The notes under the pieces: generated by a model
What the model saw: only the letters and a program-made list of their open reading frames with translations
What the model was told of the DNA's origin: nothing
Database searches by the model: none
Made by a program: the position numbers and the translations under genes
Source of the DNA: Alteromonadaceae bacterium
GTDB taxonomy: Bacteria; Pseudomonadota; Gammaproteobacteria; Pseudomonadales; Cellvibrionaceae
Assembly: GCA_002746115.1 (NCBI GenBank)
Contig: NVXL01000213.1
Span: 1 to 46,820 of the forward strand
DNA length: 46,820 nt
Direction of reading: 5' to 3'
Part shown: piece by piece, positions 1 through 8,801 of the stretch
Position numbering within the stretch: position 1 is the stretch's first letter
How the letters are laid out: each line of letters starts with the position of its first letter

Positions 1-132
1 GACCGGGTTTATCTCCATATTGTGCCGAATAACCCGTACTAAACTATCGCCAACGACTTCCGTTTGAACACTATCGATGGACGCTGGAATAGTTACAGCA
101 AGCGATAGTTTAAGTCTTTGCCTATGTGACAT
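1..132 (-). CDS. Possible 5' end of a gene running off the window (44 residues, unknown)
   Basis: An open frame on the minus strand starts with ATG at 130-132 and stays open to base 1, so only an N-terminus of 44 residues is seen. It begins MSHRQRLKLSLAVTIP and continues with a mixed hydrophobic/charged composition that looks protein-like. Upstream of this ATG the same frame is open to a stop at 316-318, but its translation is Leu/Pro/Cys-rich and looks non-coding, which supports the chosen start. There is no clear Shine-Dalgarno sequence. No family can be assigned from so short a piece, and the call depends on sequence left of the window. Confidence 0.35.
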   Translation of the reverse strand, partial: MSHRQRLKLSLAVTIPASIDSVQTEVVGDSLVRVIRHNMEINPV

Positions 133-1204
133 GAGTTCGAGCAGTATCAAGCGCTTCAGGTGGAGGGTGTGATTGATGGGCAGGAATATTAGCGAATAAG
201 GGGCGGGGAGGCAATACAGCGGTAGAGCTTGGAGGGTACCTAAAAACCCAGGTTGGTTGGAGCGAAATATTAGAAATACATGGCATGTGGATATACGAAC
301 TATTACCCGGAATGCTCAAGTTTTAGTAATCCCAACCTTAAAGGTCATACCAAAACGTGAGTTTTCCGAGTAATTCCCATTCCCTGCTGCGATTCGAATG
401 AATTATCCCTACTTCGTATATGAGCCAACATTACCTGTCCTTGCTCCCAATCCTTATGGCTCTATCCCGCAATTTGATCCCTGTGTCCGTCTCCGTATGT
501 CTGTTTCCATTGGCATTTCCTGACCACGGTCTCTTCCTTTGCTGTGCTGGCGGTAGTCATTACCTTACTCCCTGCGTTGCACTGTGGCTTTTTTGTCATC
601 CATTCTCTGTTGCCTGATTTAAGTCTAGCTAAAGGTGGTTAAAAGCGACATTACACGTGATTACACTATATTGCGGGGTAATTGATATAGCCATTTTGGA
701 CGTGTTGCCTATCAAGTATGAATATCTAATGATGTGTTGATAGCTATATGGAGTGAAGGGGCGTGTGCAAGGTGTTTTGTAAAGTTGTGAAGGCCATTTG
801 GCTGAGTGGGGAAAGTGAAGTGTGAGCGGGGTTCTTAATTGTTGCCGCGCGATTTAGCTCTGAAATGACCTTATTTTATAGGGTGAAAGTGGTTACCAAA
901 GATATTCTTCTGAGTATTTGTGGGCTTCAACCTGTACTTGGAATATCAAGTGAGGGTTTATGACATATTCAGGGAGTGAGTATTGTTTTCGGTTGGCAGA
1001 AAAGCAGTCTAGGTTGTAAATTGTGTTGGCTGGTGGTTTTTTGTTCGTTTTTTTGGTGTTGGCTTGTCAGGGAAGTCCTATGGGTCAGCTTTCTATGGTT
1101 AAAATTATACAAATATAGGGGTAATCCTCGCGTTGTTGGTGTAAGTCGCTAGGGCTAAACTAGCTGAACCAAATAATAAAAATTAATTAGGCTAGGATGA
1201 TGCA
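133..1204. other. Long stretch without a recognisable gene
   Basis: About 1.07 kb with no frame I can support. The two short open frames here (122-319 minus, 420-617 plus) give Cys/Leu/Pro-rich translations without family resemblance. The last 60 bases before the GH8 gene contain a small inverted repeat (GCTAG at 1148-1152 with CTAGC downstream) and a ribosome-binding site AGGA at 1194-1197. The stretch presumably carries the GH8 promoter, but no convincing -35/-10 pair was found. It could also contain decayed coding DNA, which cannot be judged by eye. Confidence 0.5.
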
Positions 1205-3082
1205 ATGAAGAAGAATAATAGATTAGCGCTTGCGCTATGTTCGTTTTTGTCGGTAGTTACGCCGACGGTAGGTTTCACTGAGGCGGCGTATAATACAGGT
1301 GTGCACCGTAATCTCTTTACTGAAATGAACGTGGCTAATTCAACGCAAGTCACCCAAAAAGTACAAAGCGCTTACCAACAGCTGTTTTATGGTGAGCCAA
1401 ATAACCAAGCGCTTATGTTTGATCATGGTAGCGATATGGCTTTTATTAAAGCTGTTGACTCTAATGATATTCGTTCTGAGGGTATGTCTTACGGAATGAT
1501 TATTGCCGTTATGATGGACGATCAGGCGGCATTTGATAGGTTATGGAAGTTCTCTAAGCAGTACATGCAACATCAAAATGGTGATCTCAAATATTACTTT
1601 TCTTGGCAGCTCAATACTACTGAGCCGTTTTCTATGATTGACCCTAACCCGGCACCCGATGGTGAAGAGTACTTTGCTACGGCGCTGATGTTTGCAGCTA
1701 ACCGCTGGGGTAATGGTACGGGGGTTCTTGATTACTCGGCTGAGGCGAATATCATTTTAAATGAGATGGTGAATAAAGCGCCCAACTCGACTATTGTGCC
1801 GATGATCAATCCGCAAGCCAATCAGATTGTCTTTACACCAAATAGTGGCTCAGAGGCATATACAGATCCGTCTTATCATACGCCAGCGTTTTATGAGTTA
1901 TGGTCGCGTTGGGCAACTCAAGATAAGCAGTATTGGTTAACGGTTGCTGATACTAGCCGAGATTTCTTTACCGTAGCGGCTCATCCAAGCACTGGCCTGT
2001 ATTCTGAATATGCGGATTTTGACGGTACACCGAAGGTGACCTCATTCAACCCGAACAGTCACCTGTCGGCATTTGATCAGATGCGTACGATTCAAAATGT
2101 TGCGGTCGATTGGGCTTGGTTTGAGAAAGATTCACGTGCGATTGAGTTGTCTAATCGCATTCTGAGCTTCTATCACAGTCGTGTTAATGGTTATGTGACC
2201 GTATATACTATGGCGGGTGAACCGCAGGTGGATTACCGTATGGAAGGGCACGTTGCTATGAATGCTGTGGCTGCATTGGCGGCGGATATTCCGGAGGCGC
2301 GTGATTTTGTCACGGATCTATGGGAGTTGCCAGTACCGACGGGTACCTACCGTTACTATAATGGGCTGCTTTATATGTTGGGTTTGCTACATACCTCTGG
2401 CGAGTTCAAAATCTATAAGCCTCAATCGGGCAGTTCTTCAAGCTCATCGACAAGTTCGTCTTCAAGCTCTTCAAGTTCTAGTTCGTCGTCGAGCAGTTCG
2501 AGCTCTTCTAGTAGTTCTTCAAGTTCAGGTGGTACGTCGAGTTGTACTGGTGTGAACAGCTACCCAGATTGGGTTTCTAGTGATTGGCCTGGTGGCCCGG
2601 CTAACCACAATGAAAGCGGCGATTTGATGCAGGATGGAGGCAAGCTATATTCTGCAAACTGGTACACGAATATGCGCCCAGGAAGCGATGCCTCTTGGAG
2701 TCTAGTCGGGGGTTGTGACTCGTCTGGCAGCAGTTCGAGCTCTTCTAGTAGTAGCTCAAATTCGTCTTCCAGCAGCTCAAGCTCGTCTAGCAGTTCCAGC
2801 TCATCTTCGAGCAGTTCAAGTTCAAGCTCGTCTAGCAGCTCTAGTTCATCTTCAAGTAGTTCAAGTTCGTCTAGCAGTTCAAGTTCTGGCGGAACTGATA
2901 TTTGCTTAGGTATTAACGTTTACCCTAATTGGACGGCGGCAGATTGGTCTGGTGGTCAGTTAAATCACAGCGAGGGAGGCGATTCTATGCAGCATGGCGG
3001 TAATTTATATTCGGCTAATTGGTACACGAAATCTGTTCCCGGTAGCGACGCCTCATGGACGCTTGTGGGAAGCTGTAACTAA
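1205..3082 (+). CDS. Secreted GH8 xylanase-type enzyme with two polyserine-linked small CBMs
   Basis: The 625-residue protein has a signal peptide (about residues 1-27) and a GH8 (alpha/alpha)6-barrel catalytic domain (about 28-405). Two cysteine-bounded modules of about 58 residues follow (447-504 and 567-624), resembling CBM5/12-type domains. They are joined by polyserine linkers at 410-441 and 509-561. The catalytic domain resembles the reducing-end xylose-releasing oligoxylanase and GH8 xylanase branch rather than cellulases: SEGMSYGM with the likely general acid E92, DPNPAPDGEEYFA with D152, and SAFDQMRTIQN with the likely base D291. The Leu-His-Pro loop that blocks the aglycone side in Rex enzymes is not visible; the equivalent stretch reads YRMEGHVAMNA. 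Endo action on xylan, as in the Teredinibacter GH8 enzyme, is therefore my preferred reading. It converges on the xylose operon. The start has AGGA seven bases upstream. Confidence 0.88.
   Translation: MKKNNRLALALCSFLSVVTPTVGFTEAAYNTGVHRNLFTEMNVANSTQVTQKVQSAYQQLFYGEPNNQALMFDHGSDMAFIKAVDSNDIRSEGMSYGMIIAVMMDDQAAFDRLWKFSKQYMQHQNGDLKYYFSWQLNTTEPFSMIDPNPAPDGEEYFATALMFAANRWGNGTGVLDYSAEANIILNEMVNKAPNSTIVPMINPQANQIVFTPNSGSEAYTDPSYHTPAFYELWSRWATQDKQYWLTVADTSRDFFTVAAHPSTGLYSEYADFDGTPKVTSFNPNSHLSAFDQMRTIQNVAVDWAWFEKDSRAIELSNRILSFYHSRVNGYVTVYTMAGEPQVDYRMEGHVAMNAVAALAADIPEARDFVTDLWELPVPTGTYRYYNGLLYMLGLLHTSGEFKIYKPQSGSSSSSSTSSSSSSSSSSSSSSSSSSSSSSSSSGGTSSCTGVNSYPDWVSSDWPGGPANHNESGDLMQDGGKLYSANWYTNMRPGSDASWSLVGGCDSSGSSSSSSSSSSNSSSSSSSSSSSSSSSSSSSSSSSSSSSSSSSSSSSSSSSSSSGGTDICLGINVYPNWTAADWSGGQLNHSEGGDSMQHGGNLYSANWYTKSVPGSDASWTLVGSCN
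2432..2527 (+). repeat. Polyserine linker 1 of the GH8 enzyme
   Basis: Serine codons encode residues 410-441 almost without interruption (one Thr). AGC, AGT, TCG, TCA and TCT are mixed, so the DNA repeat is imperfect although the protein is homopolymeric. Such linkers are typical of secreted enzymes of Saccharophagus and Cellvibrio relatives. Confidence 0.9.
2729..2887 (+). repeat. Polyserine linker 2 of the GH8 enzyme
   Basis: Residues 509-561 are serine except for a single Asn. The codons alternate in short blocks such as AGCAGTTCGAGC, giving a degenerate repeat that may vary in length between strains. It joins the two small binding modules. Confidence 0.9.
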
Positions 3083-3137
3083 CTATGTATTTAAAGCTGT
3101 TTAAAGTCATCTAGCGCGATCTAAAATAAGCGTTATA

Positions 3138-3171
3138 AAAAAGCCACCTAAAATGTTTTAGGTGGCTTTTT
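3138..3171. terminator. Bidirectional rho-independent terminator between GH8 and xylA
   Basis: A perfect 16-bp inverted repeat has arms at 3138-3153 and 3156-3171 around a two-base centre, so about 15 pairs close on a four-base loop. The core is GCCACCTAAAA. The arms begin with A5 and end with T5, so both transcripts finish in a U-tract. It sits 55 bases after the GH8 stop and just before the xylA stop, as expected for convergent genes. Confidence 0.9.
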
Positions 3172-3174
3172 GTT

Positions 3175-4518
3175 TTAAGCGCGTAACATGAAATTATTGA
3201 TAATATTTTCTAAACTTTCTTGTTTTCCTGAGTAGGCTTTGGGTTCTCCGGCGGTTTGAGCGTAGGCTTGCAATTGCTCAAGGCTTAAGCTGCCTTCACT
3301 AAACTTTTGGCCTTGCCCTTGGCTAAAGCTTTGGTAGCGTGAGGTTTTGGCCTTAGTTAGAACACCGTTGTCGATTAATTGACTGGCGACTTTTAAGCCA
3401 TAGGCAAAGGTATCCATTGCGCCGACGTGACCTATGAATAAATCTTCAGCGTCTGTGGATTCTCTGCGTACTTTCGCGTCAAAATTTAAACCGCCGTTAC
3501 CAAGCCCGCCAGCTTCAAGTACCACCAGCATGCCGCGCACAGCGTCGTATATATCCACAGGGAATTGATCCGTATCCCAACCGTTTTGAGGGTCACCACG
3601 GTTAGCATCAATAGAACCTAGTAGCCCAGCATCTGCGCACATTTGTAATTCGTGTTCAAAGCTATGGCCTGCTAAGGTGGCATGATTTGCCTCGATATTT
3701 AATTTAAAATCGCCATCGAGTTTGTGTTGACGTAGAAACCCGATCACTGTTTGCGCATCAAAGTCGTATTGATGCTTCATCGGCTCCATTGGTTTGGGCT
3801 CGATTAAGAAGCATCCCTTAAAGCCAATCTTACGGCCGTAGTCGCGCGCCATTGTTAGGAACTGAGCGAAGTTGTCCAGTTCTTGTTGAGTGTTAGTGTT
3901 GAGTAGTGAGGTGTAGCCTTCTCGTCCGCCCCAGAATACGTAATTCTCACCACCAAGCGCGACTGTAGCGTCGAGTGCGGCTTTGACTTGTGCGCCTGCA
4001 TGGGCGAGCACTTCGAAATTTGGGTTAGTCGCGGCGCCGTTCATGTAGCGTGGGTGGCTAAAAAGATTAGCCGTGCCCCAAAGCAGCTTGATACCGGTAC
4101 TGCGTTGTCGTTCACGAGCTAATTCAACTAAGGTGTGTAGGTTGTTTTCAGACTCGCTAACGGAGCTGCCTTCTGGTGCCATATCGCGATCGTGAAAGCA
4201 ATAATAAGGTGTGCCTAGCTTACTAAAAAACTCAAAGGCTGCATCGAGTTTGTTTTTCGCATTACTCATTGAATCATTGGTGTTATTCCATGGGTGGGTA
4301 TGCGTGCCAGGACCGAAGGGGTCTGCACCATTGCCACAAAAACTATGCCAATAACATGTGGCAAAGCGGAGGTGCTCCTCCATTGTTTTATTGCCGATTA
4401 CGGTTTGGGCGTCATAGTGTTTAAATGCCAAAGGGTTGTCTGACTCGATACCCTCATAAGCAATTTTATTGATTTCCGGGAAATAGGTATGGTCACCAGT
4501 GAAAACTTCTCTGCTCAT
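3175..4518 (-). CDS. xylA: Xylose isomerase
   Basis: The 447-residue cytoplasmic enzyme interconverts D-xylose and D-xylulose. All expected active-site residues are visible with a constant +8 offset from E. coli XylA: H109 and D112 in CFHDRD, E240 in FLIEPKP, E276 and H279 in NIEANHA, D304, D315 and D317 in [17 protein letters not shown], and D347. The length is that of the longer (class II) isomerases. The start is ATG with GGAG eight bases upstream. It is the last gene of the five-gene minus-strand operon, 63 bases after xylB, and ends at the bidirectional hairpin. Function is firm from sequence; xylose is the expected physiological substrate given the neighbours. Confidence 0.97.
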   Translation of the reverse strand: MSREVFTGDHTYFPEINKIAYEGIESDNPLAFKHYDAQTVIGNKTMEEHLRFATCYWHSFCGNGADPFGPGTHTHPWNNTNDSMSNAKNKLDAAFEFFSKLGTPYYCFHDRDMAPEGSSVSESENNLHTLVELARERQRSTGIKLLWGTANLFSHPRYMNGAATNPNFEVLAHAGAQVKAALDATVALGGENYVFWGGREGYTSLLNTNTQQELDNFAQFLTMARDYGRKIGFKGCFLIEPKPMEPMKHQYDFDAQTVIGFLRQHKLDGDFKLNIEANHATLAGHSFEHELQMCADAGLLGSIDANRGDPQNGWDTDQFPVDIYDAVRGMLVVLEAGGLGNGGLNFDAKVRRESTDAEDLFIGHVGAMDTFAYGLKVASQLIDNGVLTKAKTSRYQSFSQGQGQKFSEGSLSLEQLQAYAQTAGEPKAYSGKQESLENIINNFMLRA

Positions 4519-4581
4519 AATGCTGACTCCAAATGTCGAACGTAATATTTGTTTTGTGGTATTTTTTAGGCCGGTTGAATG

Positions 4582-6156
4582 TTACTGATAAAAACTCGAA
4601 ATCGCATCGACCGCTCGCGTGTATTCTTGATAGATAGCGTCATACCTTTCGACACTTTCTTTAAGTGGCTCGTGGCGGCTAGACTCGTTAATTTTGACGT
4701 GCTCCGCACATAGGGTTTTTATGTCTTTCGGATTCCCGGATACGTTGCTGTATGCGTGTAGTGCCTGTAAGGCTGCACCGAAAGCGGCGCCTTCGTCGGG
4801 CGAGACCTGTACCACGACGGTATCGCAAATGTCGGCCAGCATTTGTCGCCAGCTTGCACTTTTACTGCCTCCGCCGGTTAAACGTATTTGTTTTACCTTA
4901 ATGCCGTTATCTTTTAATGCTTCAATTCCTAAGCGTAAACCGAAGCTTGCCCCTTCCATGGCCGAACGTAATAAGTTCTCAGGGGTGGTGTTTAATGCAT
5001 CTAGCCCTAAAATAGTCCCTTTTGCCTTAGGTAGGTTAGGGCTGCGCTCGCCGTTAAAAAAGGGCAAGGTGAGTACGCCATTAGCGCCTATCGGTGTCTC
5101 TTTTACGGCCTGCTCTAACTGTTCAATATCGCGGTTAAATAAATGGCGGATTAACTCTGTGCTTAAGGTGCAATTCATGGTGCATAACAAAGGCAGCCAA
5201 CCATTAGTTGATGAGCAAAACGCGGCTAAGCGCTGGTGTTCATCGATGATCGCTTGGTCGCTGTGCGCGTAAACTGTTCCAGAGCTACCTAAGCTGACGG
5301 TGACTACGTCGTTATCGACGTTGCCGGTGCCTATTGCCGCCATCATGTTGTCGCCACCGCCGCAGGCAATTGGGATGTTAGGATTAAGGCCGTACAGAGC
5401 GGCAATTTCGGGGCTGAGTGTGCTAGATATACCAAAGGGGGGAAGGCACTTTAATAAATCTTTTTCTGTATCAATGGCATTTAATATTTCGCTATCCCAT
5501 TGGCGAGTCCGAATATTGAGTAGGCCGGTGCCTGAGGCGTCGCCGTATTCCATGCTGAGCGTGCCGCTGAGGTGGAAGTTAAGATAGTCGTGCGGTAGTA
5601 ATATGGTGTGTAGCTTGTCATATTGCTCAGGACGATTTTTTTTCAGCCATAATATTTTGGAAGCTGTGTAACCCGGCATAATAGGGTTGCCGAGTTTATC
5701 GGCACATGCATTATTGCCGCCCATCGCTTCCATTAATTCGTCGCACTCTTGGGTAGTGCTGGTGTCGCACCAGAGTTTTACTGGGGCGAGAACTTTACCG
5801 TTTTTGTCTAACGGAACAAACCCGTGTTGTTGACCCGAGACGCCAATGGCGACGGCGCTGGTTTTTATTTCTGAGGGAATATCTGCCATACAGTTGGCAA
5901 GTGCATCTAACCACCATTCGGCAAGTTGCTCAGAGCTACCGTTAGCCTCTTGGTTTAATGATAGTTCTGAACGGGACGAATATTTTATTTCTTGTGTGTG
6001 AGCATCGTAAAAAATAACTTTTACACTTTGTGTACCAATATCGATGCCGATAAATGTTTTTTCTTGATAAATTTGAGTGGTATCTTGTGTCATTGTCTGT
6101 GTCTTTTTGTCGGGCTGATATTTATAAGTTTTTGTGGTTAATTTTTTAGAAAACAT
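4582..6156 (-). CDS. xylB: Xylulokinase
   Basis: A FGGY-family carbohydrate kinase that phosphorylates D-xylulose with ATP, delivering xylulose-5-phosphate to the pentose phosphate pathway. Visible motifs are the N-terminal phosphate loop GIDIGTQSVK (37-46), SGQQHGFV, GGGDNMMAAIGTG with the likely catalytic base D269, NGERSPNLP, and the FGGY-type adenosine motif LTGGGSKSASWRQMLAD. Coordinates use the first ATG (6154-6156), giving 524 residues. A second ATG at 6093 (residue 22) would leave a more usual short N-terminus, and neither has a good Shine-Dalgarno sequence. It lies 18 bases after the epimerase gene and 63 before xylA, inside one operon. Confidence 0.95.
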   Translation of the reverse strand: MFSKKLTTKTYKYQPDKKTQTMTQDTTQIYQEKTFIGIDIGTQSVKVIFYDAHTQEIKYSSRSELSLNQEANGSSEQLAEWWLDALANCMADIPSEIKTSAVAIGVSGQQHGFVPLDKNGKVLAPVKLWCDTSTTQECDELMEAMGGNNACADKLGNPIMPGYTASKILWLKKNRPEQYDKLHTILLPHDYLNFHLSGTLSMEYGDASGTGLLNIRTRQWDSEILNAIDTEKDLLKCLPPFGISSTLSPEIAALYGLNPNIPIACGGGDNMMAAIGTGNVDNDVVTVSLGSSGTVYAHSDQAIIDEHQRLAAFCSSTNGWLPLLCTMNCTLSTELIRHLFNRDIEQLEQAVKETPIGANGVLTLPFFNGERSPNLPKAKGTILGLDALNTTPENLLRSAMEGASFGLRLGIEALKDNGIKVKQIRLTGGGSKSASWRQMLADICDTVVVQVSPDEGAAFGAALQALHAYSNVSGNPKDIKTLCAEHVKINESSRHEPLKESVERYDAIYQEYTRAVDAISSFYQ

Positions 6157-6174
6157 TAATTCTGTTCGAAAATA

Positions 6175-7200
6175 TTAGCTCTGTTCAAAAATATAGTGAG
6201 TTTCGTGCTTGGTTAATGTGTCTTTTTGTAAAAATGCACTAGGAAAATTTGTGTTGTTCGGGCTGTCCGGGAAGAACTGGCTTTCAAGGCATATGCCTTG
6301 GTGGTTTCGAAATACCTTTGAGCCCGCCAAATGGTTACCGGTATAACATTGTAATCCTGGAAGCGTGCTATGTACGTTTAAGCTTAGGCCGCTTCTCGGG
6401 TGGGCTAATTCTGCGAAGTGCTTCAGAGTGTTTTTACCCGTACTATTGCTGACCTCGTCTGGGGCGTGTAGCCAATTATTATCTAAGCCTTTATGCTGCA
6501 TGATAACGTCTTTCAATACTCTGCTCTGAGTGAAATCCAGAGCGGTATTTTCTACTGGCAATATATCCCCTAGGGGAATGCCGTCGCCGTTGACTGGAGT
6601 GTAGTATTGGCATGGAATGCGCAAATGGTGCTCAGCGATATCACCGCTGCCTGCTAAATTAAAATAGGCATGATTAGTGAGGTTAACCACGGTATCGTGA
6701 GTACTGGTTGCGCTCCAGATAAAAATAAGTTGTTGCTCTTGATCGTTTTCTTGTAAGCGATATTCAACCGTGACATTTAGCTTTCCAGGGTAACCCTGAT
6801 CACCATGCACCGACACTAAGCTTAAAGCGATATGTTTTTCGCTGGTGGATTCTATTGTCCAAGTGCGCTTTGAAAAACCCTCCTCACCACCGTGTAGGTG
6901 GTGAGGGTTTTCATTAACATCAAGCGCGTAGGCTGTACCGTTTAGGTTAAACTTAGCATGTTGAATACGGTTGCAATAGCGCCCACATACCGCACCAATC
7001 CAATGTTGATCATCGAGGTATTGGCTGAGCTGTGGGTAATGTAATACTGTATCAATAGCACAAGCATTACGAGTAGGTATGCGCAGGTTTTTAATGATTG
7101 CGCCATAATTACTAATGCACACCTCCATACCCTGATTACCTTTTAAATTATGGGTAAAAACCTCGTTGCCGTGTTTGTCTAAACCCCAAAAACTTGCCAT
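6175..7200 (-). CDS. galM: Aldose 1-epimerase (galactose mutarotase family)
   Basis: The enzyme interconverts alpha and beta anomers of aldoses. In this operon the likely substrate is xylose, so that beta-xylose released by the hydrolase reaches the isomerase in the right form. From the ATG at 7200 the protein is 341 residues. NHAYFNL contains the catalytic acid His (177), and CLESQFFPDSPN contains the catalytic base Glu (306); the HHLHGG motif is also present. A TTG four codons upstream (7212) is possible, but GGA lies seven bases before the ATG. There is no signal peptide, so it is cytoplasmic. Gaps are 38 bases from the transporter gene and 18 to xylB. Confidence 0.94.
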   Translation of the reverse strand: MASFWGLDKHGNEVFTHNLKGNQGMEVCISNYGAIIKNLRIPTRNACAIDTVLHYPQLSQYLDDQHWIGAVCGRYCNRIQHAKFNLNGTAYALDVNENPHHLHGGEEGFSKRTWTIESTSEKHIALSLVSVHGDQGYPGKLNVTVEYRLQENDQEQQLIFIWSATSTHDTVVNLTNHAYFNLAGSGDIAEHHLRIPCQYYTPVNGDGIPLGDILPVENTALDFTQSRVLKDVIMQHKGLDNNWLHAPDEVSNSTGKNTLKHFAELAHPRSGLSLNVHSTLPGLQCYTGNHLAGSKVFRNHQGICLESQFFPDSPNNTNFPSAFLQKDTLTKHETHYIFEQS

Positions 7201-7238
7201 ATTTAAATCCAACTTTCTATTTTAAGCTTATTCCTGGG

Positions 7239-8705
7239 CTACGCTGTGGCTCGCTGGGGAGCTTCTGATGTGGGCTCGTTTTTTGGGGAGTCGTTGCGTA
7301 ATTCATCCATCTGCTCAAGTTCTTTATTGCGGGTTTCTTTTACAAATAACACAACAAACCCAATCGATATTACGGCACAGGCGGCATAAATACTGTAAGT
7401 GCTAGCTAAGCCGATACTCGTTAGTAACACCGGAAAAGTGATGGTGATAGAGAAATTTGCTAACCATTGGCATAGGCCAGCAATAGCTAGACCTGATCCT
7501 CTAATACGGTTGCTAAACATTTCCCCAAGCATAACCCACATAACAGGCCCCCAAGAGGCGTTAAAAAAGGCGAGGTAAGCATGTGCTGCCACTAATGCCA
7601 CGATGCCGAGGTTGTCGCTCAGGGATAATTGCCCTTGAGCGTCTATATCCCCATTTGCAAAGCAGATACTCATAATGGCAAGTGTTAGGCTCATACCGGC
7701 GGAGCCAATCCACAGTAAGGGCTTACGCCCTATACGATCAATTAATAACATGGCGACAAAACAAGCGGCAACGCTGACGGCTCCAGAAATTATATTAATA
7801 AATAAGGCGTCACTTTCAGAAAATCCGACGGCTTGCCATAAAACAGCGCCATAATAAAAGACGACGTTGATGCCGACTAATTGCTGGAAGGTTGCAAGGC
7901 CAATACCGACCCACACTATGGCGGGTAGGCCTAATTTTTTAGTCTTTGTGGTCGGCTTGTCGTGTGGTGTATTGGTTAATGATTGCTTAATCTGTGAAAT
8001 TTTATCGTGAGCTTCATCAGCATCAAATATTTTTGTTAATACTTTCTCAGCCTCGATAAGCTGACCTTTAGCGACAAGATAGCGGGGGCTTTCAGGGATA
8101 GGTAGTAGTGCCAATAAGAATAGAACGGCAGGTACAAGTTCTATCCAGAACATCCAGCGCCACGCTTCGAACTCCGCCCAAAGTATTGTTAGGCTAGAAC
8201 CTGCTGTTTTAGCTAACAAGTAATTGCTGCTAAAGGCACAGAATAAGCCGAAAATAATGGCTACTTGTTGGATGCTGGATAGGCGACCTCGTATGTTTGC
8301 AGGTGCTATCTCGCTAATATACGCCGGAGCCATCACACTGGCGGCGCCAACAGCTAAGCCACCTATGATGCGAAATATAATAAATTCAGTTGAGTTGGAC
8401 GCGTAACCTGAACCCCAGGCGGATAGAATAAAGAGTACCGCCGTAGCAATTAACATGCGCTTGCGGCCAAACTCGTCGGCCATATATCCAGCAATCAATG
8501 CGCCTAAGGCACAGCCAAGCAGCATGGAGGAGACGTTAAAGCCCGTACCAACGCTGTTGGACTGGAAGGCCTGTTGTAGGCCGTCGATGGTGCCATTGAT
8601 AACACCACTATCAAATCCAAAAAGGAATCCGCCGATAGTGGCGGTAACACTGATGTAGATAATAAATTTTAGATTGTAGTGTTGCTCATGTTTGTCGGGG
8701 CGCAT
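7239..8705 (-). CDS. MFS sugar:H+ symporter, probable xylose transporter
   Basis: The 488-residue protein is a twelve-helix major facilitator of the sugar porter family. Signature motifs are present: GGFLFGFDSGVINGT in TM1, DEFGRKRM after TM2, SEIAPANIRGRL after TM4, PESPRYLV (204-210) at the start of the central loop, QQLVGINVVFYY in TM7, DRIGRKPLL after TM8, and VKETRNKELEQ near the end, a divergent form of the PETKG motif. The family covers XylE, GalP and AraE; the operon context points to xylose. A ribosome-binding AAGGA lies nine bases before the ATG. It is 96 bases after the GH3 gene and 38 before galM. Substrate is inferred, not shown. Confidence 0.92.
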   Translation of the reverse strand: MRPDKHEQHYNLKFIIYISVTATIGGFLFGFDSGVINGTIDGLQQAFQSNSVGTGFNVSSMLLGCALGALIAGYMADEFGRKRMLIATAVLFILSAWGSGYASNSTEFIIFRIIGGLAVGAASVMAPAYISEIAPANIRGRLSSIQQVAIIFGLFCAFSSNYLLAKTAGSSLTILWAEFEAWRWMFWIELVPAVLFLLALLPIPESPRYLVAKGQLIEAEKVLTKIFDADEAHDKISQIKQSLTNTPHDKPTTKTKKLGLPAIVWVGIGLATFQQLVGINVVFYYGAVLWQAVGFSESDALFINIISGAVSVAACFVAMLLIDRIGRKPLLWIGSAGMSLTLAIMSICFANGDIDAQGQLSLSDNLGIVALVAAHAYLAFFNASWGPVMWVMLGEMFSNRIRGSGLAIAGLCQWLANFSITITFPVLLTSIGLASTYSIYAACAVISIGFVVLFVKETRNKELEQMDELRNDSPKNEPTSEAPQRATA

Positions 8706-8801
8706 TGCTCGATCCTTTAAATGTGTTTTTATTATTACGGTTGCTCTAATGTTTAATTTTTGGGTTTTGGTGGTTCTTGTCTTAGTTTTGTTCAGATAGC
8801 G

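Noticed and set aside
388-404. GATTCGAAT resembling a tRNA T-arm
   Set aside because: No matching T-stem, acceptor stem or CCA lies around it, so it is not a tRNA.
122-617. Two 65-residue open frames (122-319 minus, 420-617 plus)
   Set aside because: Translations are Cys/Leu/Pro/Ser-rich without domain resemblance, and neither has a ribosome-binding site. The first overlaps the better candidate frame at 1-132.
2262-2909. Open frames in the +1 frame of the GH8 linkers rich in Arg, Val, Leu and Gln
   Set aside because: They are shadows of serine-codon repeats, which read as Val/Leu/Gln/Arg in another frame.
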